DNA from: Candidatus Tidjanibacter faecipullorum
GTDB taxonomy: Bacteria > Bacteroidota > Bacteroidia > Bacteroidales > Rikenellaceae
Length of the DNA stretch: 64,000 bases
Direction of reading: 5' to 3'
NCBI GenBank assembly: GCA_019116245.1
Contig: DXCC01000031.1
Coordinates: forward strand, 1-64,000
Below, piece by piece: positions 22,974-32,649 of the stretch (position 1 is the stretch's first letter; the number at the start of each line of letters is the position of its first letter). A program made the position numbers and the translations under genes. Below the pieces are notes generated by a model. The model ran no database searches, was not told the DNA's origin, and worked only from the letters and a program-made list of their open reading frames with translations.

Positions 22974-23731
22974 AGTTGCGTTGTGTTGTGATCGACGACG
23001 AGCCGTTGGCCGTCGAACTGATGGAGAGTTATGTGCGCAAGACGCCGTTTCTGGAACTTTGCGGCTCCTACGGCAGCGCCTCGGCAGCGTTCGAGGCTTT
23101 GAGGGAACAGCCGGTCGATCTGCTTTTCTGCGATATTCAGATGGCTGGACTGAACGGCATGGAGTTGGCGCGCATGCTGCCCGCCACCACGCGCGTCATC
23201 TTTACGACGGCCTTCAGCCGCTATGCGGTGGAAGGCTTCCGGGTCAATGCGATCGACTATCTGCTCAAACCGATCGACTATGCCGATTTTCTGGAGGCGG
23301 CCAACAAGGCGTTGGCGTGGTTCGAGATCCGCGACCGGGCCGAAACCCGGGACAACCGAGTGGAACCACCGGCCGCAGCACCGAAGCCGCAGCGCATTTT
23401 TGTCAAGACGGAGTATCGCCTGCAGCAGATCGAACTCGGACGGATCAATTATGTCGAGGGGTGGCGGGACTATGTGAAGATCCATGTGGAGGGGGAGGCG
23501 CAGCCCGTGCTCTCGCTCATCAGCCTCAAGGCCATGGAGGCGCAGCTGCCGGCCGACGATTTCGTGCGGGTGCACCGTTCCTTCATCGTGCGGCTGGATG
23601 CCATCCGGATCATTGAACGCAACCGCATAGTCTTCGGCAAGGAGTATATTCCGATTTCGGACAGCTATCGGGCGGCTCTGTTTGACCGACTCGCGCAGCG
23701 GGCGGTGATGCCGACGGGGGAGCGGTCGTAA
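22970..23731 (+). CDS. LytTR family response regulator
   Basis: MKLRCVVIDDEPLAVELM receiver, LLKPIDY, C-terminal LytTR IFVKTEYRLQQIEL...FVRVHRSFIV; ATGA overlap with kinase gene. Confidence 0.93.
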   Translation: MKLRCVVIDDEPLAVELMESYVRKTPFLELCGSYGSASAAFEALREQPVDLLFCDIQMAGLNGMELARMLPATTRVIFTTAFSRYAVEGFRVNAIDYLLKPIDYADFLEAANKALAWFEIRDRAETRDNRVEPPAAAPKPQRIFVKTEYRLQQIELGRINYVEGWRDYVKIHVEGEAQPVLSLISLKAMEAQLPADDFVRVHRSFIVRLDAIRIIERNRIVFGKEYIPISDSYRAALFDRLAQRAVMPTGERS

Positions 23732-23756
23732 CGTCGCGGCGCACGAAAAAACGAAG

Positions 23757-23792
23757 AAAGCCGGTTCTACGCTATGCAGAACCGGCTTTTTC
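23757..23792. terminator. Bidirectional intrinsic terminator
   Basis: AAAGCCGGTTCT-acgctatgc-AGAACCGGCTTTTT. Confidence 0.85.
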
Positions 23793-23797
23793 TTTGG

Positions 23798-23886
23798 CGG
23801 AAAGAGGGGGATTCGAACCCCCGGTACAGGAATTCCCGTACGTCAGTTTAGCAAACTGGTGGTTTCAGCCACTCACCCATCTTTCC
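23798..23886 (-). tRNA. tRNA-Ser (GCT)
   Basis: Reverse complement GGAAAGATGGGTGAGTGGCTGAAACCACCAGTTTGCTAAACTG...long variable arm...GGTTCGAATCCCCCTCTTTCC; anticodon GCT. Confidence 0.93.
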
Positions 23887-24132
23887 GGGCTTGATTGCCA
23901 AATGCGGATGCAAATATAGAAAAGAAAAACGATTTACCAAAACTTTCCTCCCGGTCGATGGCGAAAAAATGCTCCGTACAGGCGGGGCTGCAACCTCCGG
24001 GACGGGGGCGACCGACCGGAAACGGATTCAGGGTGAGCGGAAAAGGGAAGAGAGGAACGCATGGGCGGACGTGCGGAAGAAAATATTTGCAGAATTGATC
24101 CGGCGGATGGAGGGAATCCGGGGCGAAAGTGG

Positions 24133-24140
24133 TATCTTTG
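24133..24140 (+). promoter_or_regulatory. Bacteroidota-type -7 promoter element TATCTTTG (purB)
   Basis: TAnnTTTG match 24 nt before purB ATG. Confidence 0.55.
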
Positions 24141-24163
24141 TATCCTGTCAAAACAATGCAGTT

Positions 24164-25459
24164 ATGATTGAGAGATACAGTAGGCCTGCCATGCGGGCCG
24201 TATGGACCGAACAGAAAAAATTCGAGGCCTATCTGAAAGTCGAGATCCTCGCCGCCGAGGCGTGGAGCGAGCTGGGCGTCATTCCCAAGGAGGATGTCGC
24301 CAAGCTGTGGGAGAAGGCTTCGTTCAGCATAGACCGGATCAAGGAGATCGAGGAGCAGACCCATCACGATGTAGTGGCCTTCACGCGTGCCGTCAGCGAG
24401 ACGCTGGGCGAGGAGCGCAAGTGGGTGCACTACGGACTGACCAGCACCGATGTGGTGGATACGGCCAACGGCTACATCATCAAGCAGGCCAATGCGATTC
24501 TGCTCAAGGATATCGAGGACTTCATCGAGATGCTGCGCAAACAGGCGCTGCGGTTCAAGAATACCCCCTGCATCGGCCGTACGCACGGCATTCACGCCGA
24601 CATCACCTGCTTCGGTCTGAAATGGGTGCTGTGGCATGAGGAGATGATGCGCAACCTGGCCCGTTTCAAGGAGGCCGCCCGCAACATCGAGGTGGGCAAG
24701 CTGAGCGGTGCGGTGGGCAACTTCGCCAATATTCCGCCTTTCATTCAGGATTACGTGTGCGAGAAGCTGGGCATTCAGAGCGCCAACGTCTCGACGCAGG
24801 TCATCCAGCGCGACCGGCATGCCTACTACATGGCTACGCTGGCCGTGATCGCCGCTTCGCTGGAGCAGATGGCCTTCGAGGTGCGCAACCTCCAGCGCAC
24901 CGAGGTGCACGAGGTGGAGGAGGCGTTCAGCAAGGGACAGAAAGGTTCGAGCGCCATGCCCCACAAACGCAACCCGATCAGCAGCGAGAACATCACCGGC
25001 TGCGCCCGCGTGATGCGCGGTTACATGGTGACCTTCTACGAGAACGTGGCCCTGTGGCACGAGCGTGATATTTCCCACTCGGCCACCGAGCGTATCATTC
25101 TGCCCGATTCGACGATGCTGCTTGACTACATGCTCAACCGTTTCCGCGGCGTGCTGGAGAACCTGACCGTTTTCCCCGACGTGATGCTGGAGAACATCTA
25201 CCGTACCCGCGGCGTGATCTTTGCCCAGCGTGTGATGAATGCGCTGATCGGCAAGGGCCTCTCGCGAGAGCAGGCTTACGATACGGTGCAGCCGATTGCC
25301 ATGCGGGCCATGAGCGAACGCCGCGACTACCAGGAGCTGTTGCGCGAAAGTCCGGAGGTGATGCGCTACCTGACGCCCGAGGAGCTGGACGGCTGCTTCA
25401 CGCTCGACTACTACATGAAGAACGTGGACTACATCTACAACCGCGCAGGCGTCAAATAA
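24164..25459 (+). CDS. purB: Adenylosuccinate lyase
   Basis: [46 protein letters not shown] signature. Confidence 0.96.
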   Translation: MIERYSRPAMRAVWTEQKKFEAYLKVEILAAEAWSELGVIPKEDVAKLWEKASFSIDRIKEIEEQTHHDVVAFTRAVSETLGEERKWVHYGLTSTDVVDTANGYIIKQANAILLKDIEDFIEMLRKQALRFKNTPCIGRTHGIHADITCFGLKWVLWHEEMMRNLARFKEAARNIEVGKLSGAVGNFANIPPFIQDYVCEKLGIQSANVSTQVIQRDRHAYYMATLAVIAASLEQMAFEVRNLQRTEVHEVEEAFSKGQKGSSAMPHKRNPISSENITGCARVMRGYMVTFYENVALWHERDISHSATERIILPDSTMLLDYMLNRFRGVLENLTVFPDVMLENIYRTRGVIFAQRVMNALIGKGLSREQAYDTVQPIAMRAMSERRDYQELLRESPEVMRYLTPEELDGCFTLDYYMKNVDYIYNRAGVK

Positions 25460-25489
25460 CAAATCAACGCAGACTACACAACATTCGAT

Positions 25490-26773
25490 ATGAAGAACAG
25501 GTTGGTTGTCGTCGGAACCCAATGGGGAGACGAGGGAAAAGGCAAAATCACCGACTATTTCGCCCAGCAGGCCGATGTGGTCGTGCGCTACCAGGGCGGT
25601 AACAATGCCGGTCACACGATCGAATTCGGCGGCCAACGCTATGCCTTGCAGAGCATTCCGTCGGGTATCTTCAACCCGCACATCAAGAACGTGATGGCCA
25701 ACGGTATGGTGGTCAATCCGGTGAGCGTGGTGAGCGAACTGGAGACGCTCGAGTCGCGCGGCGTGAAGGATTACAAACTGTTCATCTCCGACCGGGCGGC
25801 TGTCGTCATGCCTTACCACTCCGTGCTGGACGGTGCGGCGGAATCCCTGAAGGGAGGCAAGCAGATCGGTACCACCAAGAAGGGTATCGGTCCGGCCTAT
25901 TCCGACAAGTACGACCGGATCGGCATCCGGATGGGCGATCTGCTCGACGGCGATTATTTCGCCTCCCGGCTGCGCGATGCGCTGGAGATCAAAAACCGCG
26001 AACTGGCCATGTACGGCTGCGAGCCCATGTCGTTCGATACGATCTATGCGCAGTACATGGAGCTGGGCCGCCGGCTCGGCAAATACATCTGCGACACGTC
26101 GGTCCTCATCAACGAGGAGATCGAAAAGGGGTCGCGCGTGCTCTTTGAAGGAGCGCAGGGCGTAATGCTGTGCATTGACCACGGCACCTATCCCTATGTT
26201 ACCTCGTCGAGCCCCACGGCATCGAGCGTACCGCAGAATACGGGTATCGCACCGCGTTACGTGGACAATGTGATCGGTGTCTGCAAGGCCTATACGACCC
26301 GTGTGGGCGAGGGTCCCTTCCCGACGGAACTGGAGGGCGAAATCGCGCACAATATCCGCGAACGGGGTCACGAGTACGGTACCGTAACGGGACGTCCTCG
26401 TCGGGTGGGCTGGCTGGACGCCGTCGTGCTGAATCACACCCGTCGCGTGAGCGGCATCGACTACCTGGCCCTGATGCTGTTCGATGTGCTTTCGGGGCTG
26501 GACACGGTGAAGATTTGCGTGGCTTACGAATTGGACGGTCGGCGCATCGAGACGATGCCGGCCACGATTCCGCAGTTCGAGCGCTGCAAGCCGATCTACG
26601 TCGAGATGCCCGGCTGGAAGGAGGACATCTCCGGCATCCGGAGCTTCGACGAACTGCCCGAGGCTGCCAAGAATTATGTGCGCAAGATCGAGGAACTGAC
26701 CCGCATCAAGGTGGCCGTCCTGTCGGTAGGTCCCGACCGGACCCAAACTGTTCTGCTGCACGACGTCTTCTGA
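25490..26773 (+). CDS. purA: Adenylosuccinate synthetase
   Basis: VVVGTQWGDEGKGKITDYFAQQADVVVRYQGGNNAGHTI; GVCKAYTTRVGEGPFPTE. Confidence 0.97.
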   Translation: MKNRLVVVGTQWGDEGKGKITDYFAQQADVVVRYQGGNNAGHTIEFGGQRYALQSIPSGIFNPHIKNVMANGMVVNPVSVVSELETLESRGVKDYKLFISDRAAVVMPYHSVLDGAAESLKGGKQIGTTKKGIGPAYSDKYDRIGIRMGDLLDGDYFASRLRDALEIKNRELAMYGCEPMSFDTIYAQYMELGRRLGKYICDTSVLINEEIEKGSRVLFEGAQGVMLCIDHGTYPYVTSSSPTASSVPQNTGIAPRYVDNVIGVCKAYTTRVGEGPFPTELEGEIAHNIRERGHEYGTVTGRPRRVGWLDAVVLNHTRRVSGIDYLALMLFDVLSGLDTVKICVAYELDGRRIETMPATIPQFERCKPIYVEMPGWKEDISGIRSFDELPEAAKNYVRKIEELTRIKVAVLSVGPDRTQTVLLHDVF

Positions 26774-26802
26774 TCGGCACGCGGATCACGGAAAACCAAT
26801 TG

Positions 26803-26838
26803 AAAAGGCTGCCGGCATGCGTGTCGGCAGCCTTTCTT
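26803..26838 (+). terminator. Intrinsic terminator after purA
   Basis: AAAAGGCTGCCG-gcatgcgtgt-CGGCAGCCTTTCTTTG. Confidence 0.8.
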
Positions 26839-26875
26839 TGTGCCGACGGAGAGGCGGCAACTGCGCAGAAAATAG

Positions 26876-26883
26876 TACATTTG
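26876..26883 (+). promoter_or_regulatory. -7 promoter element TACATTTG
   Basis: TAnnTTTG match upstream of ORF at 26935. Confidence 0.5.
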
Positions 26884-26934
26884 TAGAGTCGCCGCAACGG
26901 ATTGCGGCGGCAGAGTATCAAAAACGGGATAACG

Positions 26935-27453
26935 ATGATTTTCAAATTGAGAATGTTGAGCGACGAATCCGACAACTTCGTGCGGGAGTACGAGGTGCCC
27001 TCCAATACGGATTTGTTGCAGTTGCACGATACGATCTGCCGGGATCTCGGCCTGGACCGGTCGAATTTCTGTTCGTTCTTTACGGCCAACGAGCGGTGGA
27101 ACAAGCTGCAGGAATATACGCTGACCGACATGTTCGACGATGAGGAGAGTGTGGATGCGCAGCCCATGGAGGATGTGCGGCTCGACGAACTGGCCGCGGC
27201 GGGGGCCTCGCGTCTGATTTTCGTCTTCGATCTGTTGTCCGGACGGTCGCTCTACCTGTCGATTGCCGATTTCGGCCGGGAAGCGGAAGGGGAGAGCTAT
27301 CCCCGGGTGTTGTTGTCGGAGGGCGAGCTGCCCGAAGGGGCTGAGAACGGCCTGCTTGACGAAGAGGATGAGGAGGATCCGTTCGGCGACATGATGGCCG
27401 AATTTGCCGATTTCGAAGGGGCCGAGGACGACAGCTATTCGGATGAGTACTGA
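26935..27453 (+). CDS. pRiA4b ORF-3-like domain protein with acidic C-terminus
   Basis: MIFKLRMLSDESDNFVREYEVPSNTDLLQLHDTICRDLG...FCSFFTANERWNKLQEYTLTDMF fits the pRiA4b ORF3 pattern. Confidence 0.65.
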   Translation: MIFKLRMLSDESDNFVREYEVPSNTDLLQLHDTICRDLGLDRSNFCSFFTANERWNKLQEYTLTDMFDDEESVDAQPMEDVRLDELAAAGASRLIFVFDLLSGRSLYLSIADFGREAEGESYPRVLLSEGELPEGAENGLLDEEDEEDPFGDMMAEFADFEGAEDDSYSDEY

Positions 27454-28360
27454 TCGCAGAGGGACGCTGGTCGTCATTGTAGGGCCGACTGGATCGGGCA
27501 AGACGGCGGTGGCCGTGCAGTTGGCGCAGCGGCTCCATGCTCCGATCCTCTCGACCGATTCGCGACAGGTGTTCCGTGGTCTGGCCATCGGTACGGCCCA
27601 GCCGTCGGCAGAGGAACTGGCGGCCGCTACCCACTACTTCATTGCCGACCGCGACGTGTCGGACGATTACAATGCGGGGCGTTTCGAGGTCGAGGCTCTG
27701 GCGTTGCTCGAACGGTTGTTTGCCGACCACGACCATGTCATTGCCGTCGGTGGCTCGGGGCTGTACGTGGATGCGCTCTGCAACGGCTTCGACCCCTTGC
27801 CCCAGGCCGATCCGGCGTTGCGGCAAGCCTTGGAGGAGCGGTTGCTCCGGGAGGGATTGCCGGCACTGGTGGAGGAACTGAAGCAGCTGGATCCGGTCTA
27901 TTGGGCAGCGGTTGATCGCAACAATCCGGCCCGCGTGCTGCGGGCGCTGGAGGTGTGCCGGCTGACCGGGCAACCCTATTCGGCCCAGCGGAAGGGGGTG
28001 CAGCGTGAGCGTCCGTTCCGGATTGTGAAGTTGGGCATCGATACGCCCCGTGAGGAGTTGTACGACCGGATCAACCGGCGGGTGGATGCCATGATGCAGG
28101 CCGGCCTGTTGGCGGAGGCCGAGCGGATGTTTCCGCTGCGTCATTTGAATGCGTTGCGGACTGTGGGGTATCAGGAACTGTTCGCCTTTCTGGAAGGGCA
28201 CGGTACGCTGGAGGAGGCGGTGGAACTGATCAAGCGCAACTCGCGCCGGTATGCCAAACGGCAGTTGACCTGGTTCCGGCGGGATGCGTCCATCCGCTGG
28301 TTCGGCAGGGAGGAGGTCGAGGCGATGAAAATTTATTGCGAAAAGTTTGCAGAAACGTAA
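27443..28360 (+). CDS. miaA: tRNA dimethylallyltransferase
   Basis: LVVIVGPTGSGKTAVAVQLAQRL, LSTDSRQVFRGLAIGTAQPS; start overlaps upstream ORF. Confidence 0.95.
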   Translation: MSTDRRGTLVVIVGPTGSGKTAVAVQLAQRLHAPILSTDSRQVFRGLAIGTAQPSAEELAAATHYFIADRDVSDDYNAGRFEVEALALLERLFADHDHVIAVGGSGLYVDALCNGFDPLPQADPALRQALEERLLREGLPALVEELKQLDPVYWAAVDRNNPARVLRALEVCRLTGQPYSAQRKGVQRERPFRIVKLGIDTPREELYDRINRRVDAMMQAGLLAEAERMFPLRHLNALRTVGYQELFAFLEGHGTLEEAVELIKRNSRRYAKRQLTWFRRDASIRWFGREEVEAMKIYCEKFAET

Positions 28361-28376
28361 AACCTGCTTATCTTTG
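28346..28376 (+). promoter_or_regulatory. Promoter of tRNA-Gly: -33 TTTG (28346-28349), -7 TATCTTTG (28369-28376)
   Basis: Both elements match, 19-bp spacer. Confidence 0.75.
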
Positions 28377-28408
28377 CACTCGCAAACGGGACGGATGTCT
28401 CACCGAAT

Positions 28409-28481
28409 GCGGAAATAGCTCAGTTGGTAGAGCACAACCTTGCCAAGGTTGGGGTCGCGAGTTCGAGTCTCGTTTTCCGCT
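28409..28481 (+). tRNA. tRNA-Gly (GCC)
   Basis: GCGGAAATAGCTCAGTTGGTAGAGCACAACCTTGCCAAGGTTGGGGTCGCGAGTTCGAGTCTCGTTTTCCGCT; anticodon GCC. Confidence 0.95.
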
Positions 28482-28484
28482 CAC

Positions 28485-28512
28485 AAGGCAGTCAGCAATG
28501 ACTGCCTTTTTT
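28485..28512 (+). terminator. Terminator of tRNA-Gly
   Basis: AAGGCAGTC-agcaat-GACTGCCTTTTTTG. Confidence 0.8.
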
Positions 28513-28544
28513 GTTTCCGGCTCGGAAGGGAGTCAGAGGCCATA

Positions 28545-28577
28545 AAAAACGCCTGCCGTTTCTACGGCAGGCGTTTT
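28545..28577. terminator. Bidirectional terminator between tRNA-Gly and aquaporin gene
   Basis: AAAAACGCCTGCCGTttctACGGCAGGCGTTTTT. Confidence 0.85.
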
Positions 28578-28598
28578 TGTGGGGACGACAGTAGCCGG

Positions 28599-29291
28599 TT
28601 ACTTCTTCGGCTGGGCGGCCAGCAGTTTCCATACGCCGGCACTCAGCGCGGCGCCGACAAACGGGGCTACGATGAAGAGCCACAGCTGCGACAGGGCCTG
28701 CCCCCCTTCGAACAGCGCCGGGCCGATCGAACGGGCCGGATTGACCGAAGTGCCCGTGATCGGAATGCAGACGATGTGGACCAGCACCAGCGTCAGACCG
28801 ATGGCCAGACCGGCCAGATTGCCCGCACCGCGTTTGGGGTCCGTGGCTCCCAGCACAACCAGTACGAAAATGCAGGTAAAGACCGCTTCGGCAATGAAGG
28901 CCTGCAGCATGGTGCCTTCGGGGAAGCTGTTGGCACCCGTAGTCGTAGGTCCGCCGTGCAGGCCGGTCGATACAAGGGCGTAGAGAATGGCCGAACCGAT
29001 GATGGCGCCGATGACCTGGAAAATCATGTAGCCGACGGCCTCTTTGCCGGACATGCGGCCCGAGAGATAGACGCCGAGGGTGATGGCCGGGTTGATGTGG
29101 CAACCGGAGATGTTGCCGATGGTGTAGGCCATCGCCACAACGGAGAGGCCGAAGGCCAGGGCGACACCGATGGTGCCGACTCCGGCGCCTACCGTACCGG
29201 TGACGCTGCCGGCGAAGACGGCGCTGCCGCAACCCATCAGGACGAGAACCATCGTCCCGATCATTTCTGCAAGGTACTTTTTCATGTTCAT
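28599..29291 (-). CDS. Aquaporin (MIP family)
   Basis: MNMKKYLAEMIGTMVLVLMGCGSAVFAG; two NPA-box regions CHINPAITLG and SVNPARSIGPA. Confidence 0.92.
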   Translation of the reverse strand: MNMKKYLAEMIGTMVLVLMGCGSAVFAGSVTGTVGAGVGTIGVALAFGLSVVAMAYTIGNISGCHINPAITLGVYLSGRMSGKEAVGYMIFQVIGAIIGSAILYALVSTGLHGGPTTTGANSFPEGTMLQAFIAEAVFTCIFVLVVLGATDPKRGAGNLAGLAIGLTLVLVHIVCIPITGTSVNPARSIGPALFEGGQALSQLWLFIVAPFVGAALSAGVWKLLAAQPKK

Positions 29292-29770
29292 ACAGTTAGT
29301 TGAAGTTAGTTGAAGTGAATGAGGTATACTTAACTCTTTAAAATTAACCATAAAAAACGGAACAAACAAATTCCCGGGATAAATCCCGGATGTGAGCAGG
29401 GGGGAATACGCATATGGAGGAGGCACAGGAACTGCCTTGCGGAACGAGGACGGGTGGGAGCGTGTCCGGTCCTGCCGGGGGTGCAATCGGATCGTCCGGT
29501 GGCAGGTTGAGTGTACTGTTCGACGGTCGAACGGCAGAAGTCCGGGGGTGCCGGCAGGAACAGGTATGGAACCGAATAGCCTCCGTTCATGCCGGTATGC
29601 CGGTTGTTGGCAGCCATGAAACGACAGCAGGGGCCGGTTCGAGTAGGCAAGGAAAGCGAGAAAAGGCTCCACCTGCACGAACTGTTGGCTGTCGTAACAA
29701 AATCTTCATCGAATCGACACGAATGCGTTGCGTTGCGCCGCTTTTTTTGTCGCCGAAAATCATAGTGAAC

Positions 29771-31138
29771 ATGAAACATCTTTTGCCCGTATGCTTTTGT
29801 CTGGCGCTGAGTTTGACGGCCAACGGCCAAACGCGCAAAGAGACGGCCTACGATGACGGATCGAAAAAATGGCCGGCCAAAGCCTATTTTCAGGGCGGCA
29901 AACTCCATTTCAAATCCGCCAACGACAAATTCCATCTTTGGTTCGACAACCGCATCTATATTGACGGTGCCTATTACGATCCCACGACGGACGTCAGCAC
30001 GCTGCAGTCGAAACCCAACAAGGATCTCGAAACGGACGACGGCCAGTTCCGGTTTGACAATGGCTTCGTCATCCGGCGCGCCCGGTTTGCCGTCAAGGCG
30101 ACGCTCTATGAGCGCTGGTTCGCCGAGCTGGATCTCGATTTTGCCTACAACGAGGTGGAGATCAAGGATATGTTTCTCGGTTATCAGTTCAACGACCGCT
30201 TTTCGATCAAGGCAGGAAACTTCAAGGAGCCCATGTCGATGGAACGCATGACCTCGTCGAAATACCTAACCTCCATGGAGCGCCCCATGGTGATCGACAT
30301 GTTTGCCGGCGGCCGTCGCCTTGGTGTGGCCGCAACCGGGTGGGGTAAGCATTGGTGGGCCTCGGCCGGCCTGTTCGGTCGCGAGGTGGACATCATCCAG
30401 AAGGAGAAAAACCGGGGCAGTGACGGCTACGGTGTATCCGGGCGCGTGGCCTGGTCGCCCATTCTGCGCGACGACTGGACCCTCCATATCGGTGGATATG
30501 CCTCCTGGCGCCGCCCCGATGCTACCGGTACCCGGGACCGGATGGTCGAGTTCCGGACCTTCCCCGAAAGCCGCGTCGATCGCCGGCGGTTCGTGCGGGC
30601 CGAAATTGAGAATGTCAACAACTATGCGGTGCTCGGCCTCGAACTGGCCGCCCGGTGGAACAAGCTGCTCCTGTACGGTGAGTATGTCTATACGACCCTG
30701 TCGCGGTATGGCTATGAGAACGGCAGCAGGGTGCCCCTCAAAAACGCCGTATTCAACGGCTGGTATGTGACCGCTTCCTACATGATCCTCGGCCAAAACC
30801 GGCAGTATGCGCCCGAGGATGCCGAATTCGGCCCTATGAATGTCCGGAAGAAGGGTGGAAACCTCGAGTTGGCAGCCCGCGTAAGCACCGTGAACCTCAA
30901 TGATTTCAATGATCCGACTGCCTATATCACCGGCGGCAAGGCCATCAACTACAGCGCATCGCTCAACTGGTATCCCGTGCGGAACGTTCTGGTCGGACTG
31001 AACTACACCTTTGTGGACAACGACAAGTATGCCGATGACAAGGGGCATATTACCTGCAACGGCAGGCCGCTCAGCCAGAGTCTGCGGAATGGGTTGGACT
31101 TCAGTGTCTTCCAGATGCGGCTGATGGTTTCGTTCTAA
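29771..31138 (+). CDS. OprO/OprP-family (phosphate-selective) porin
   Basis: Signal peptide MKHLLPVCFCLALSLTANGQ; LHFKSANDKFHLWFDNRIYIDG, RRARFAVKATLYERWFAELDLDFAYNEVEIKDMFLGYQF; terminal F of a beta-barrel. Confidence 0.88.
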   Translation: MKHLLPVCFCLALSLTANGQTRKETAYDDGSKKWPAKAYFQGGKLHFKSANDKFHLWFDNRIYIDGAYYDPTTDVSTLQSKPNKDLETDDGQFRFDNGFVIRRARFAVKATLYERWFAELDLDFAYNEVEIKDMFLGYQFNDRFSIKAGNFKEPMSMERMTSSKYLTSMERPMVIDMFAGGRRLGVAATGWGKHWWASAGLFGREVDIIQKEKNRGSDGYGVSGRVAWSPILRDDWTLHIGGYASWRRPDATGTRDRMVEFRTFPESRVDRRRFVRAEIENVNNYAVLGLELAARWNKLLLYGEYVYTTLSRYGYENGSRVPLKNAVFNGWYVTASYMILGQNRQYAPEDAEFGPMNVRKKGGNLELAARVSTVNLNDFNDPTAYITGGKAINYSASLNWYPVRNVLVGLNYTFVDNDKYADDKGHITCNGRPLSQSLRNGLDFSVFQMRLMVSF

Positions 31139-31167
31139 GTGAAAATTTTTCCAAAACACATAGCATC

Positions 31168-32649
31168 ATGAAAATTGCAAATTGGTTTATGGCCCTGACG
31201 GCTGTCGCCATGCTGGGCGTGGGCTGCAAAACCGACAAGGAACCGGTGATTCCCCCGGTGTCGGACGGTGACTATACCGGTGTCGTACTGAATGAAATCT
31301 GTGGCGGTGCGGCCGACAACAAGGATGACGACTGGGTAGAAATTTACAATATGTCGGATGTCACCGTCGATCTGACCGGCGTTCAGCTGATGAAGATCGA
31401 CGAAGACAATCTTTCCGAAATCCTGTGCACCCTGTTGACCGGTACGCAGATTGCTCCCCGCGGCTATCTGGTGGTTTCCAAGCAGAGCGGCGCTTTCTCG
31501 GCCGGTATTTCCAATTCCAAGAAGGTGTCGATCGTGCTGATCACGCCCTCGGGCGAGAATGAAATCGACCGTTTCGATCGCGATGCGGCCGTCGGCGAGG
31601 GACAGAGCCACGAACTGGGCGGAAGTTATGCCCGCATTCCCGACGGCACGGGGGCGTGGACGATTGTGGCCCGGAGTACGCAGGGTGCTGCCAACAGCAA
31701 TGAAGCGCCTCAGCCCGACGACACCGACTATTCGGGTCTGGTGCTCAATGAAGTGTGCGGCGGTGCGGTTGACAATGACGAGGACGACTGGATCGAACTC
31801 TACAACAACGGTACGGAAACCCTGGATCTGGCCGGTGTGAAGATTCTCAAGACCGATGAGGAGGGGGTTACGGAAACCATCGCCACGCTGCCCGAAGGAA
31901 CGACGGTCGAGGCCGGCGGTTACCGCGTGTTCGGCAAACTTGACGGTCAGCTGTCCAAAAAGATTTCCAACTCCAAACAGGTGGTCATTGCCGTGATGAC
32001 GCCGGCCGGTGAGCCGATCGACGCTTTTGACCGTGACGCGGAGGTGGGCACCGATCAGGGGCATGAACTGGGCGGAAGCTATGCCCGCATTCCCGATGTG
32101 ACGGGCGGCTGGGCCGTTGTGGCACAGAGCACCCGCGGTGCGGCCAATACGGACGCGACGGTCGATCCCGATCCGACTCCTTCCTCGCCCTATGAGGGTT
32201 TGGCTCTCAACGAACTGAACGGCAACGACAAGTTCATCGAACTGTACAACGGGTCCGCGAGCGACATGGATATTTCGGGTGTGCAGCTGCGCAAGGATGA
32301 CGAGGAGATCATCTATGTGGCTCCGCAGGGGACGACGATTCCGGCCGGCAGTTTCCTGTCGCTGGCAGGCAATGCCGAGGATTATGCGGACGGCTTCACC
32401 AGCGGTCTGTCGGCCGACAAGTCGGTGATGATCCAGCTGCTCGATCCGGAGGGCGTGCAACTCGATGTGTTCAAGAACCTGAGTGCTTCGCAGGGCGAAG
32501 TCTGGGGAGAGGATGACGGCCTGTACAACGGTAAGAAGCCCGAAAAGGTGTCGTTCGGCCGTTTCCCCGATGGCGTGGGCGACTGGTATCTGACGGCTCC
32601 GACCTCCGGGGCGGCGAACGGTGAAGGAACGGAAAAGATCGAGTGGTAA
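31168..32649 (+). CDS. Lipoprotein with three lamin-tail (LTD)-like domains
   Basis: Lipobox LGVGC; three repeats VVLNEICGG..DDWVEIYN, LVLNEVCGG..DDWIELYN, LALNELNG..DKFIELYN. Confidence 0.82.
   Translation: MKIANWFMALTAVAMLGVGCKTDKEPVIPPVSDGDYTGVVLNEICGGAADNKDDDWVEIYNMSDVTVDLTGVQLMKIDEDNLSEILCTLLTGTQIAPRGYLVVSKQSGAFSAGISNSKKVSIVLITPSGENEIDRFDRDAAVGEGQSHELGGSYARIPDGTGAWTIVARSTQGAANSNEAPQPDDTDYSGLVLNEVCGGAVDNDEDDWIELYNNGTETLDLAGVKILKTDEEGVTETIATLPEGTTVEAGGYRVFGKLDGQLSKKISNSKQVVIAVMTPAGEPIDAFDRDAEVGTDQGHELGGSYARIPDVTGGWAVVAQSTRGAANTDATVDPDPTPSSPYEGLALNELNGNDKFIELYNGSASDMDISGVQLRKDDEEIIYVAPQGTTIPAGSFLSLAGNAEDYADGFTSGLSADKSVMIQLLDPEGVQLDVFKNLSASQGEVWGEDDGLYNGKKPEKVSFGRFPDGVGDWYLTAPTSGAANGEGTEKIEW

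Noticed and set aside
23873-26761. 962-aa minus-strand ORF opposite purB/purA
   Set aside because: Shadow ORF: purB and purA on the plus strand are unambiguous.
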